Below are positions 24,580 through 33,385 of a stretch of DNA of 64,000 nucleotides, piece after piece. The position numbers and the translations under genes were made by a program. The notes under the pieces are model-generated. The model was not told where the DNA came from. It was given only the letters and a program-made list of their open reading frames with translations, and made no database searches. How positions within the stretch are numbered: the first letter of the stretch is position 1; every line of letters starts with the position of its first letter. Origin of the DNA: JAWVFM01 sp963841455 (GTDB lineage Bacteria > Actinomycetota > Thermoleophilia > Solirubrobacterales > 70-9); the NCBI GenBank assembly GCA_963841455.1, contig CAWJCU010000007.1, forward strand, positions 310,001 to 374,000, written 5' to 3'.

Positions 24580-25926
24580 GTGGAAACGGGGCGGCATATG
24601 CCATTGCGATACCACGTCACAACGTTCGGGTGCCAGATGAACGAGCACGACTCCGAGCGGATGCGCGGGATGCTCCAGTCGCTCGGCTATTCCGAGGCGT
24701 CAGAGCGCTCGGAGGCGGATCTCATCCTCTTCAACACCTGCTCGATCCGCGAGTCGGCGGACAACCGGTTCATCGCCCATCTCGGCGAGGCCAAGCGGCT
24801 GAAGCGCGAGCGGCCCCAGCGGGTGGTGGGGGTGGGCGGCTGCTGGGCGCAGTCGGTGAAGGACGAGGTCTTCGAGCGGTTCCCGTTCGTCGACGTCGCC
24901 TTCGGTCCCGGCCAGATCCACCGGTTGGCCGAGTTCCTGGCCTCCGACTCGCTGACGGCTCAGGGCTATTTCGAGTTCGAGGACTTCTCCGGTCACCTGC
25001 CAGACAAGCGCGAGCGGGAGTTCCAGGGCTGGCTCCAGATCTCGCAGGGCTGCAACTGCGTCTGCTCCTACTGCATCGTGCCCCAGACGCGTGGCCGCGA
25101 GCGAAGCCGCGAGCCCTCGGAGCTGATCGCGGAGACGGAGCGCATGGCTGCGGAAGGCGTTCGCGAGGTGACACTCCTCGGCCAGAACGTCAACAGCTTC
25201 GGGCGCGACCTCCCAGCCGAGCATCGCATCACGTTCGCCGAGCTCCTCGCGGGCATCGACGCCGTCGACGGGATCGACCGCATCCGCTACACGAGCCCTC
25301 ACCCCAAGGACATGCGCGAGGACGTAATCCGCGCGCACGCGGAGCTACCGGCGCTCTGCGAGCACATCCACCTGCCGCTCCAGTCCGGCTCCAGCCGGAT
25401 CCTGAAGGCGATGCGCCGCACCTACGATCGGCGGCGCTACCTCGACCGCGTCGCGCTCATCCGCGAGCACGTGCCGGACTGCGCGCTCACGACCGACATC
25501 ATCGTCGGCTTTCCCGGCGAGACGGAGGAGGACTTCGAGGCGACGCTCGAGGTGGTTGACGAGGTCGGTTTCGACAGCGCCTTCACGTTTGTCTTCTCCC
25601 CGCGTCGCGGTACCGAGGCGGTCGGGCTCGCGGACCAGGTTCCGCATCCGGTGAAGCGCGCGCGCATGGAGCGCCTCGTCGAGCTCGTTCAAAGCCGCGC
25701 CCGGGAGCGCGGACAGCGCTTCGTCGGGCGCACGCAGGAGGTGCTCGTGGAGGGGCCGAGCCGGACGGACCCGAGCCGGTTGCGGGGCCGCACACGCCAC
25801 AACAAGACCGTCAACTTCGACGGCACCGCGAGCGCCGGCGAGCTCGTCGACGTCGAGATCACCGGGGCGACCTCGACCACCCTCGGCGGGCGTGAGCTGC
25901 TCGCCTCCCGCCTCGCGGCGCAATGA
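24580..25926 (+). CDS. miaB: tRNA-2-methylthio-N6-dimethylallyladenosine synthase
   Basis: Radical-SAM methylthiotransferase acting on i6A37 of tRNA. 448 aa from GTG 24580 (442 from ATG 24598): MTTase domain with three cluster cysteines (18, 54, 88 in FGCQMNEHDSE, NTCSIRESA and GGCWAQ), radical SAM CxxxCxxC at 158/162/165, and a C-terminal TRAM domain. Stop overlaps the start of the next gene (ATGA), so it is coupled to the glycosyltransferase-like gene and then miaA. Confidence 0.95.
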   Translation: METGRHMPLRYHVTTFGCQMNEHDSERMRGMLQSLGYSEASERSEADLILFNTCSIRESADNRFIAHLGEAKRLKRERPQRVVGVGGCWAQSVKDEVFERFPFVDVAFGPGQIHRLAEFLASDSLTAQGYFEFEDFSGHLPDKREREFQGWLQISQGCNCVCSYCIVPQTRGRERSREPSELIAETERMAAEGVREVTLLGQNVNSFGRDLPAEHRITFAELLAGIDAVDGIDRIRYTSPHPKDMREDVIRAHAELPALCEHIHLPLQSGSSRILKAMRRTYDRRRYLDRVALIREHVPDCALTTDIIVGFPGETEEDFEATLEVVDEVGFDSAFTFVFSPRRGTEAVGLADQVPHPVKRARMERLVELVQSRARERGQRFVGRTQEVLVEGPSRTDPSRLRGRTRHNKTVNFDGTASAGELVDVEITGATSTTLGGRELLASRLAAQ

Positions 25927-26906
25927 GCCTGCGCATCGTTTGCTGCGTCGAGGCTGGCCGCCTCGAGGCCGAGACCGTGCTCATGTGCGAGTCGCTTCGC
26001 CGCTTCGGCGGGCGCCTGGCGCGCGCGCCGGTGAGCGCCTACCGCCCGCGCGCCGGCGAGGCGCTGGGCGAGCCCACCCTTGCAGCGCTCAAGGACCTGG
26101 GGGTCGAGCTCGTTGAGGATGAGATCAACACCGCGCACGCGTTCCACCCGATCGCGAACAAGCTCTACGCGGCAGCAGACGCAGAGCGACGGCACGCCGA
26201 GGAGGTGGTCGCCGTCCTCGACTCCGACTCGGTGTTCGTCGCCGAGCCCTCCCTCCTTGAGCTCGCGCCGGACGTCGACGCCGCCGCCGCTCCCGTGGGC
26301 AAGGTGAGCGAGGGGACGACCGGGCCCGGCCATGAGAACGAGGCGTACTGGCAAGGGCTCTACGAGCTCGCGGGAGCCGGCGAGCCGCCCTGGATCGAGA
26401 CCGCGCTCCGCGGGCGCCGGATTCGCGGCTACTGGAACAGCGGGCTGGTGGCCGCGCGCCGTGAGACAGGCCTGTTCGGGGAGTGGCTCGAGCTCTTCCG
26501 GCGACTCCTCGACGAGGGCGCGCTCCCGCCGTCGGAGCGCATCGACTCACTCGACCAGATCAGCCTCGCGCTGATCTTCGCCCGGCGGCCCGAGCGCGTG
26601 GAGACGCTGCCCTGGACGTACAACTACCGCATCACCCGCCGCGGCCGCTACCGCAATCCCGCGGCCACCGCGCAGCTCTCCGACCTCGTCCACATCCACT
26701 ACATGCGCTCCTTCTACGTCGAGGGGTTCCTCGACCGCGTCGAGCCCCCCCTCGAGGACAGCGGTGAGGAGCTCGGGTGGTTGGGCGAGCGGCTTCCCCT
26801 GGAGCCCCGCGTCGTGCTCGACGACGATGGCGAGCCGCTGACCTCGCGACGCATCAGGCGCGCCCTTGCGGGCGACCTTCGCCGCCGCGAGGTCGAGCGA
26901 CCTTGA
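25923..26906 (+). CDS. Putative GT-A-fold glycosyltransferase between miaB and miaA
   Basis: 327 aa, cytosolic. A DxD-type motif (VVAVLDSDS, Asp100 and Asp102) follows a Rossmann-like start, and RGYWNSGLVAAR (168-179) resembles the acceptor loop of GT8-like enzymes. Then come SLDQISLALIFA and LPWTYNYR, also typical of nucleotide-sugar transferases. It overlaps miaB by 4 bases and miaA by 4 bases, so all three are translationally coupled. The acceptor is unknown; the position raises the possibility of a tRNA-linked role, but that is inference from context only. Confidence 0.65.
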   Translation: MSLRIVCCVEAGRLEAETVLMCESLRRFGGRLARAPVSAYRPRAGEALGEPTLAALKDLGVELVEDEINTAHAFHPIANKLYAAADAERRHAEEVVAVLDSDSVFVAEPSLLELAPDVDAAAAPVGKVSEGTTGPGHENEAYWQGLYELAGAGEPPWIETALRGRRIRGYWNSGLVAARRETGLFGEWLELFRRLLDEGALPPSERIDSLDQISLALIFARRPERVETLPWTYNYRITRRGRYRNPAATAQLSDLVHIHYMRSFYVEGFLDRVEPPLEDSGEELGWLGERLPLEPRVVLDDDGEPLTSRRIRRALAGDLRRREVERP

Positions 26907-27784
26907 AGGCGCTCGCGATCTTCGGCCCGACCGCGGCCGGGAAGACCGCCGTGGGCGTCGCGGTCGCCGAGCGCCTGCGCGAGCGCGGGGAGGACCCCGT
27001 CGCGGTGTCGTGCGACGCGATCCAGGTGTACAGGGGGCTGGAGGCCCTTAGCGGGGCCCCAACCGGGGCCGAGCAGGCGCTCCTCGAGCACCGGCTGATC
27101 GGCGTCGCGGAGGTAACCGAGGAGTTCTCGGCGGGCCGCTACGCCGAGCTCGCGCACGCGGAGATCGACTCGCTCCTCGAGGTGGGCCGGCGGCCGATCG
27201 TGCTGGGTGGGACCGGCCTCTACCTCCGGGCTGCGCTCGCGGACCTCGATCTGCGCCCGCCGCTGCCCTCGGAGATCAGGGCCGAGGTCGAGGGGGAGCT
27301 GGCGACGCAAGGCCCCGCAGCTCTCCACGCCACGCTCGAGCCCTCGGTGGCCGCCACGGTCCATCCCAACGACGGCAAGCGAATTGCGCGTCTGGCGGGT
27401 TTGGCCAGAGCGGGGATCGATCCCCCGCTCGGCAGTGACGCGCTGTGGACCGAACAGACCAGGAGGCCCACCGCACTCGTCGGGCTCGTTCTCGACCGCG
27501 ACGAGCTGTACGCGCGGATAGATGCGCGGGCGGAGGCGATCGCGGGTGCAGGCGCGCAGGGTGAGGCCGAGGCGGCCGTTCGTGCCGGCGCCTCGCGCAC
27601 GGCCCGCGCTGCGCTCGGCTTCGACGCGATGCTGGAGGGTGACGTGGAGGCGATGAAGCGCGCCCACCGTGCCTACGCGCGCCGCCAGCTCACGTGGATG
27701 CGGAAGATGCAGGGCGTGCAGCTCATCGACCGCACCGGCCGCGACGACGCGGACCTCGCGGGCGAGATCGCTGCGCTCGTCTGA
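26903..27784 (+). CDS. miaA: tRNA dimethylallyltransferase
   Basis: Adds dimethylallyl to A37 of tRNAs reading UNN codons, the substrate for MiaB. 293 aa from TTG 26903: P-loop GPTAAGKT (8-15), the substrate motif DAIQVYRGL (usually DSxQVY; here Ser is Ala), GGTGLYLRA near 105, and ARRQLTWMRKM near 262-272. The TTG start overlapping the upstream TGA is chosen because the P-loop begins there; the frame is open further upstream without homology. Stop overlaps the next ATG. Confidence 0.94.
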   Translation: MKALAIFGPTAAGKTAVGVAVAERLRERGEDPVAVSCDAIQVYRGLEALSGAPTGAEQALLEHRLIGVAEVTEEFSAGRYAELAHAEIDSLLEVGRRPIVLGGTGLYLRAALADLDLRPPLPSEIRAEVEGELATQGPAALHATLEPSVAATVHPNDGKRIARLAGLARAGIDPPLGSDALWTEQTRRPTALVGLVLDRDELYARIDARAEAIAGAGAQGEAEAAVRAGASRTARAALGFDAMLEGDVEAMKRAHRAYARRQLTWMRKMQGVQLIDRTGRDDADLAGEIAALV

Positions 27785-29253
27785 TGCGGACCACTCGGCG
27801 CGAGATTCTGCGCGCCGCGACCGGCGCGACCGTAGCGGCCGCCGCCGCACCGCTCGTCGCGTGCGGCTCGGACGACAGCTCGGGCCCGCGCATCGTCATC
27901 GTCGGCGCCGGGCTCGCCGGCCTGAGCTGCGCTCATCGCCTGAAGAAGAACGGACACGTGGCGGAGGTGCACGAGGCCTCCGATCGGCTCGGCGGCCGCG
28001 TGTGGACGATCCGCGACTACTTCGCCGAGGGGCAGATCGCCGAGCACGGAGGCGAGCTGATCGACTCCGACCACGCGGCGGTCCGCGGGCTCGTTGACGA
28101 GCTCGGCCTGGAGCTCGACAACGTCATCGCCGCCGAGAGGCCGGGGACCGAGGGCATCTTCTGGATCGGCGGCCGCTACCCGCTCGCGCAGGCGCGGGCC
28201 GATTACGAGACGATCCGCCCGGCGCTCCGCCGCGACCTGGCGGCCGCCGGCTACCCCACTTTCCACGATCACCACACCGCCGCGGGGGTCGTGCTCGACC
28301 GGATGTCGATCGCAGAGTGGATCGAGCGCAACGTTCCGGGCGGCATCGCGTCCCGGATGGGTCGTCTCCTGGCGATCGCCTACACGATCGAGTTCGGCGC
28401 CCAGTGCACCGATCAGAGCGCGCTCAACCTCCTCTATCTCCTCGGATACTCGAGGCCCCATCGTCTCCAGCTCTTCGGAAGCTCGAACGAGCGTTTCCAC
28501 GTCAACGGCGGCAACGATCTCGTGATCAGCGGCCTGGAAGCGCGCCTGCGCGGCCAGATCCGGCGGGGCTCGCGCCTGGCCGCCATGCGGCGCCTCTCCT
28601 CGGGCGGGTACTCGCTGACCTTCCATCGCGCCGGCGGGGGGACCGTGAACGTCAGGGCCGACCAGGTCGTGCTGGCGATCCCGTTCACGGTGCTGCGCAG
28701 CTCTGTCGACTACTCGCGCGCGGGCTTCGGCCGCCTCAAGCGGACGGCGATCGCCGAGCTCGGCATGGGCTCCAACTCGAAGCTCCAGCTCCAATTCACA
28801 GATCGCCGCTGGCGTGCTCTCGGCGCCAACGGCAGCACGTACTCCGACACCGGCTATCAGTCGACCTGGGAGGTCACACGGGCGCAGCCTGGGCGGGCCG
28901 GGATCCTCGTGGACTACACCGGCGGCCACGCGGGCCGGCATGCCGATGTGGGCTCGATGCGATCCGCGGCCCGGCGCTTCCTGGCCCAGATCGACCCGGT
29001 GATCGGAGGCCTGGCCCGGCTCTGGAACGGGCGCGTAACGCTCAACGACTGGAGCGACGACCCTCTCACGCTCGGCTCCTACGCCTACTACCGAGTTGGT
29101 CAGATGACCCGGTTCGGCGGTGTCGAGCGCCAGCCGAGTGGGAACTGCCACTTCGCCGGCGAGCAGACCGCCTACACCTACCAGGGCTACATGGAGGGGG
29201 CCGTCCGCAGCGGTCAGCGCGCGGCGGGGGAGATCATCGACGCGCTTCGGTAG
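27784..29253 (+). CDS. Tat-exported flavin amine oxidase-like lipoprotein
   Basis: 489 aa. The N-terminus has a twin-arginine motif (TTRREIL, 3-9), a short hydrophobic stretch, and a lipobox ending at Cys27 (LVAC), so export in folded form with lipid anchoring is likely. The FAD fold follows at once (IVIVGAGLAGLSCA, 37-50; LGGRVWT near 74), and a C-terminal FAD motif (FAGEQTAY) closes the monoamine-oxidase pattern. Overlaps miaA by one base (TGATG). Substrate unknown. An external oxidase at the end of a tRNA-modification operon is odd. Confidence 0.88.
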   Translation: MRTTRREILRAATGATVAAAAAPLVACGSDDSSGPRIVIVGAGLAGLSCAHRLKKNGHVAEVHEASDRLGGRVWTIRDYFAEGQIAEHGGELIDSDHAAVRGLVDELGLELDNVIAAERPGTEGIFWIGGRYPLAQARADYETIRPALRRDLAAAGYPTFHDHHTAAGVVLDRMSIAEWIERNVPGGIASRMGRLLAIAYTIEFGAQCTDQSALNLLYLLGYSRPHRLQLFGSSNERFHVNGGNDLVISGLEARLRGQIRRGSRLAAMRRLSSGGYSLTFHRAGGGTVNVRADQVVLAIPFTVLRSSVDYSRAGFGRLKRTAIAELGMGSNSKLQLQFTDRRWRALGANGSTYSDTGYQSTWEVTRAQPGRAGILVDYTGGHAGRHADVGSMRSAARRFLAQIDPVIGGLARLWNGRVTLNDWSDDPLTLGSYAYYRVGQMTRFGGVERQPSGNCHFAGEQTAYTYQGYMEGAVRSGQRAAGEIIDALR

Positions 29254-30292
29254 CGGGCGGCATCATGACCCGCTCCTCGAGCCGCTTGTTGCTCCAGACT
29301 CCGAAGGCGACGACGGCGACGATGAGACCGATCGCCGTGCCGATGCCCCTTTCGTCGGCCGCCTGCCAGGCGGACTGCCCCAGCGCGTGGGCCAGGATGA
29401 CGACGAACGCGGTGACCGCTGCCGTGAAAAGGGCGTACTCGAGCGCGAGGAGAGCGAAGCAGAGCGCGGCGGCGATCGTCATCGCGATCGATTCGACGAG
29501 CGGCAGGCCGCCGATGACCATCGCGAGCGGCGTCGCAACCACGAGGCCGACCAGAGTCCCCGCGGCCCGCATGGCAATCCGCTCGTAGGTCATCCCCCGC
29601 TCGGGTTTGAGTACGAACAGGACGGTGAGCGGAACCCAGTAGCCGTGCTGGCCGAGGTCGAGCGCGTGGTAGATCCCGACTCCGACCCCGAGCGCCGTGC
29701 CCCAGCGCAGCGAGTGCCTGAAGCTCGGCGACCTAAGGGTCAGGTTGCCGCGAATGGTGCTCCAGGCCTCCCGCGTCCCCTGAATGGGATGGACCAACGA
29801 GCCGCCGCGGTCGAAGAGGGCCTCAGCCATCGACACGAGGACCTGGAGGCCCATTCCGCCGGCGCCGAGCACGAGCGCGTAGCCGGCCTCGTTCGAGCTC
29901 AGCGAGAGGCCCTGGGCAAGGAGCAGCGCGAGCACGCATGACATGCCCGCGATCGCCAGGCGCTGCGACACCGCGACCATGATCCCCCCGAGCGATCCCA
30001 GCACGATCATCGCCACCACCGCGAGCCAGGTCGGCTCAGCCGTCAGGGCGCCGACGGCCGCGAAGGCGCCGAGCACCGGGGCTGTCAGAAGCTGCCAGAC
30101 GACGCGTTCGCGCGGCGGCGCGTCGAATGCCACGAAGCCACCGAGGAGCGCGCCGGTTGACACGGCGCCCGCCGCCGGGACGTCGACTGCGAGATCGATG
30201 AAGATCGCGACCCCGACCGGGATCCCCGCCAGGAGCCCCTTGCGCAGCGACGGGCGCAGCGGCGCGGTGAGCCTCCATGCACTGCGATCCAC
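29234..30292 (-). CDS. FUSC-like integral membrane protein
   Basis: 352 aa with two sets of about five membrane spans separated by a hydrophilic loop (about 165-200). The second half (LGQHGYWVPLTVLFVLKPERG followed by GTLVGLVVA) matches the FUSC_2/aromatic-acid exporter pattern. Likely an efflux component; substrate unknown. Starts at GTG 30292 and its last 20 bases overlap the convergent oxidase gene. A TAGGTT box is 6 bases before the start. Confidence 0.8.
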   Translation of the reverse strand: MDRSAWRLTAPLRPSLRKGLLAGIPVGVAIFIDLAVDVPAAGAVSTGALLGGFVAFDAPPRERVVWQLLTAPVLGAFAAVGALTAEPTWLAVVAMIVLGSLGGIMVAVSQRLAIAGMSCVLALLLAQGLSLSSNEAGYALVLGAGGMGLQVLVSMAEALFDRGGSLVHPIQGTREAWSTIRGNLTLRSPSFRHSLRWGTALGVGVGIYHALDLGQHGYWVPLTVLFVLKPERGMTYERIAMRAAGTLVGLVVATPLAMVIGGLPLVESIAMTIAAALCFALLALEYALFTAAVTAFVVILAHALGQSAWQAADERGIGTAIGLIVAVVAFGVWSNKRLEERVMMPPATEARR

Positions 30293-30298
30293 ACGAGC

Positions 30299-30304
30299 AA
30301 CCTA
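30299..30304 (-). promoter_or_regulatory. -10 box TAGGTT for the FUSC-like gene
   Basis: Minus-strand TANNNT box 6 bases before GTG 30292, in the divergent spacer with dapF. Confidence 0.45.
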
Positions 30305-30326
30305 TTCGCCTGAGAGGATCCCGCGC

Positions 30327-31166
30327 ATGCGCTTCGAGAAGTGGCAGGCGCTCGGCAACGACTATGCGATCGTCGAGCGCGAGGACCTGCCGTGGGAGCT
30401 GAGCGCTCCGCGCATCAGCCGGATCTGCGAGCCGCACGTCGGCGTGGGCTCCGACGGGATCCTGCTTCTCTCGCGGCCCGCAGCGGGCGATGCCGTGGCC
30501 GAGCTGCGGATCTTCAACCCGGACGGCTCGGAGGCCGAGCTGTCGGGGAACGGCGCAAGGGAGGCGGCCCTCTACCTTCGGCGGGCGGGCTGGACCGACG
30601 CCGACGAATTCGAGATCGTGACCGCCGCCGGCAGGGTGCGGCCGCGGATCACGGCGCCCGGGACCGTGTCAATGGAGCTGGGCCGCGCCTCGCTGGAGTC
30701 GGCCGAGTACCCGAGCGGGGGCGAGAACGGGCGCGGCGAGCTCGAGGCGGGGGGGAGCCGTTGGGAGTTCCAGCATGTGAACGTCGGCAACCCGCAGTGC
30801 GTGATCGAGGTCGGCGACGAGGTCGAGGAGATCGACCTGCGGGAGGTCGGCCGGCGGGTGGAGACCCACGAGCTCTTCCCGAACCGCACCAACGTCTCCT
30901 TCGTCCGCTTCGACGGCTCCAACGTTCGCGCCCGCATCTTCGAGCGCGGCGCGGGGGAGACGCTCGCCTCCGGCACGGGGGCCTGCGGCGCCGCGGTAGC
31001 CGCGCACCTGCGTGGCGCCCCAGGCCCGATCCGCGTCCGGATGGACGGGGGCGAGCTCGAGGTGGAGGTCTCCGACGTACTCGACGTGACCCTGACCGGG
31101 ACCGCCGAGCCGGTGTACGCCGGTGAGCTTGCGCCGGAGCTCGTGGAGGAGCTTGCCGGGCTCTGA
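30327..31166 (+). CDS. dapF: Diaminopimelate epimerase-family protein with Ser at both catalytic Cys sites
   Basis: 279 aa with the DapF two-lobed pattern: start FEKWQALGNDYAIV, NPDGSEAELSGNGAR (64-78) and ERGAGETLASGTGAC (206-220). In characterised DapF enzymes a cysteine precedes GNGxR and another precedes GTG; they are the two acid/base thiols that interconvert LL- and meso-DAP. Here both are serine: Ser73 (codon TCG) and Ser215 (codon TCC). All other signature residues are kept. ATG 30327 is chosen because homology begins there. Next to dapL, so a DAP role is expected, but activity is uncertain. Confidence 0.9.
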   Translation: MRFEKWQALGNDYAIVEREDLPWELSAPRISRICEPHVGVGSDGILLLSRPAAGDAVAELRIFNPDGSEAELSGNGAREAALYLRRAGWTDADEFEIVTAAGRVRPRITAPGTVSMELGRASLESAEYPSGGENGRGELEAGGSRWEFQHVNVGNPQCVIEVGDEVEEIDLREVGRRVETHELFPNRTNVSFVRFDGSNVRARIFERGAGETLASGTGACGAAVAAHLRGAPGPIRVRMDGGELEVEVSDVLDVTLTGTAEPVYAGELAPELVEELAGL

Positions 31167-31176
31167 CCCGCGCGGG

Positions 31177-31182
31177 TACGCT
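31177..31182 (+). promoter_or_regulatory. -10 box TACGCT for dapL
   Basis: TANNNT box 10 bases before the ATG, shortly after the dapF stop. Confidence 0.35.
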
Positions 31183-31192
31183 CCTGCGTTCG

Positions 31193-32363
31193 ATGAGCCG
31201 CACCGAGCCATCCAGGCGCCTCGAGGCGATGCCTCCGTACGCGTTCGCCGAACTCGAGCGGCGGGTGGCCGACAAGCGCGCTGCGGGCATCGACGTGATC
31301 AGCCTCGGCATCGGCGATCCCGATCGGCCCACGTTCCCGCACATCGTGGAGGCGATGCGCGACGCGGTCGGCGACCGGGCGAACCAGAACTACCCGACGA
31401 ACCGCGGTCGCGAGGAGTACCGATCGGCGCTCGCGCGCTTCTACGACCGCCGGTTCGGCGTCGAGATCGACCCCGACGCCGAGGTGATCCCCGCGATCGG
31501 CGCCAAGGAGTGCATCTACAACCTCTGCTTCGCCTTCCTCGACCCCGGCGACGCCGCCCTGGCGGCCGATCCGGGCTACCCCGTCTACACGGGCGGCCCG
31601 ATCCTCGCCGGCGCCGAGCCGGTGCTGCTGCCGCTCCTGCCCGAGCTCGGGCTTCGCACCCGACCTCGACGCGATCGACGGCGCGGCGCTCGAGCGCTCT
31701 CGCCTGCTCTTCCTCAACTACCCGAACAACCCCACTGGGGCCGTCGTGCCCGATGGGCTCTTCGATCGCGCTGTCGAGCTGGCCCGCGAGCACGACCTGC
31801 TCGTCGTCCACGACAACGCGTACTCGGAGACGACCTACGACGGATACGTCGCGCCGAGCTTCCTCGCGACGCCCGGCGCCAAGGAGGTGGGGGTCGAGGT
31901 CTTCTCGCTCTCCAAGGGCTTCAACATGACCGGCTGGCGCTGCGCGGCGATCCTCGGCAACGCCGACGCGATCCGCACCTACTGGCGCCTGAAGACCAAC
32001 GTCGACTCGGGCCTCTTCGAGGCGATCCAGCTCGCCGGGGCCGCGGCGCTCGACGGCCCGCGGGAGCCGATCGAGGAGATGAACGCGATCTACGCGCGCC
32101 GCCGCGATCTCGTGGTGTCGGCGCTGGGCGAGATCGGCGTCGACGTCACCCCGCCGAAGGGGACGATCTACGTCTGGGCGCCAGTCCCCGACGGACACAC
32201 CTCGACCTCGTTCGCCGAGCTCGTGCTCGAGGAGGCGGCGGTGGTCGTCTCACCGGGCTCGATGTACGGCCCGTCCGGCGAGGGCTTCTTCCGCATCTCG
32301 CTGACGGCCCCCGACGATCGGATCACCGAGGCGGTCGAGCGGATGCGCGAGCACCTCGCCTAG
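31193..32363 (+). CDS. dapL: LL-diaminopimelate aminotransferase-like enzyme, frameshifted
   Basis: PLP enzyme that would convert tetrahydrodipicolinate directly to LL-DAP. The first part (to about residue 152, ending LLPLLPELG) is in one frame. Continuing homology (FAPDLDAIDG, LNYPNNPTGAVV, the PLP lysine in SLSKGFNMTGW, and the C-terminal domain) is in the next frame. Removing one G from the GGG at 31649-31651 restores a 389-aa protein. Fold-type I aminotransferase and the dapF neighbour support DapL, though other class-I aminotransferases are possible. Sequence error or real mutation cannot be told apart here. Confidence 0.82.
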
Positions 32364-33351
32364 GACGCGGCTGGAAGCTTGCCTTCAGCCGCGAGCAGGT
32401 CCCGGAGCCCGTCGCTCAGGCCCCGGGGCTGGTAGCCGAGCTCGGCAATCGCCTTGTCGTGCTTCGCCCAGTAGGTGACTCCGTCGGCGGCGCTGATCAG
32501 CTCGCGGAGGTTCGGCGGCTGGCCCATCACCTTGCCCACGAGCGGGCCGATCGGGGTCATCAGCTTCACGAGGCCGGTGGGGACCGTGAAGCGCGGCGGC
32601 TTGCGGTCCGAGGCGTCCGCGAGCTTCGAGAACAGGTCGCGCATCGTCGTGATCTCGCCGCCGAGGACGTAGGCCTCGCCGCCCTTGCCCTCGTCGAGGG
32701 CGAGCAGGATGCCGTCGGCGACGTCGTCGACGTGGACCATGTTGAAGCCGAGGTCGGGGAAGATGATCGCCGGCATCTTCCCGGCGAGGAACTGGTCGAT
32801 CTGCGCGCCGATGGCCGAATGGTCCGTGGGCCGTAGACGCCGCCGGGCTGGACGATCACGCACGGGAGGCCCTCGTCGGCGATCAGCCGCTTGGCGACCT
32901 GGTGCGCCTCGTACTTCGTCTGCTCGTAGTAGGAGGTGAAGCCGCTTCCCGGGTGCTCGTAGGTCTCGTCGACGACCTTGCCGTGGGTGTTCCCGAACGC
33001 CCCGACCGTCGAGACGTAGACGACCTTCGGGACCTTGGCCGCGAGGGCGGCGCCGAGGACGTTCTCGGTGCCGGCGACGTTCGCCTCGTACATCGGGCGG
33101 CGCTCTGACTCCGGGATGCCGACCTCGTAGACGGCGGCGCCGTGGATGACGGCGTCGCAGCCCTCCATGACCGCCTGGATCGCCCCGCGGTCGCCAAGAT
33201 CGCCGGCGACGAGCTCGCACCCGAGCTCCGAAAGCATCGCGCCCTTCTCGGGGTTGCGGACGAGCGCGCGAACGTCGTCGCCGCGGTCTCGCAGCTTCGC
33301 CGCCACACGGCCGCCGATGAACCCGGTGCCGCCGGTGAGGAAGACCTTCAC
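32360..33351 (-). CDS. NAD-dependent epimerase/dehydratase (extended SDR), frameshifted
   Basis: About 330 aa when repaired. Rossmann start MKVFLTGGTGFIGG, catalytic-type Ser (VYVSTVGAFG) and YYEQTK (Tyr-x3-Lys) are in the first frame. After QPGGVYGP near residue 175 the frame breaks, and homology (DHSAIGAQIDQFLAGKMP onward) continues in another frame. Adding one C near 32825-32831 restores it. Resembles dihydroflavonol-4-reductase/sugar-epimerase-like SDRs; substrate unknown. GTG start 33351 has a TAGGCT box 6 bases upstream. Its stop shares bases with the dapL stop on the opposite strand. Confidence 0.82.
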
Positions 33352-33357
33352 GTCCGC

Positions 33358-33363
33358 AGCCTA
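33358..33363 (-). promoter_or_regulatory. -10 box TAGGCT for the SDR gene
   Basis: Minus-strand TANNNT box 6 bases before GTG 33351. It is only 9 bases from the divergent hflX box. Confidence 0.5.
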
Positions 33364-33372
33364 TCCGCTGCC

Positions 33373-33378
33373 TACACT
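33373..33378 (+). promoter_or_regulatory. -10 box TACACT for hflX
   Basis: TANNNT box 7 bases before GTG 33386. The two divergent start codons are only 34 bases apart, so the promoters must share upstream space inside each other's coding sequence. Confidence 0.5.
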
Positions 33379-33385
33379 TGTTCTG

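Noticed and set aside
29943..30326. Longer N-terminal extension of dapF
   Set aside because: The extension lies over the antisense FUSC gene and has no homology; family similarity begins at ATG 30327.
31640..31660. Programmed ribosomal frameshift in dapL
   Set aside because: No slippery heptamer or downstream structure is evident, and three neighbouring genes have the same kind of single-base shift, which fits sequence error better.
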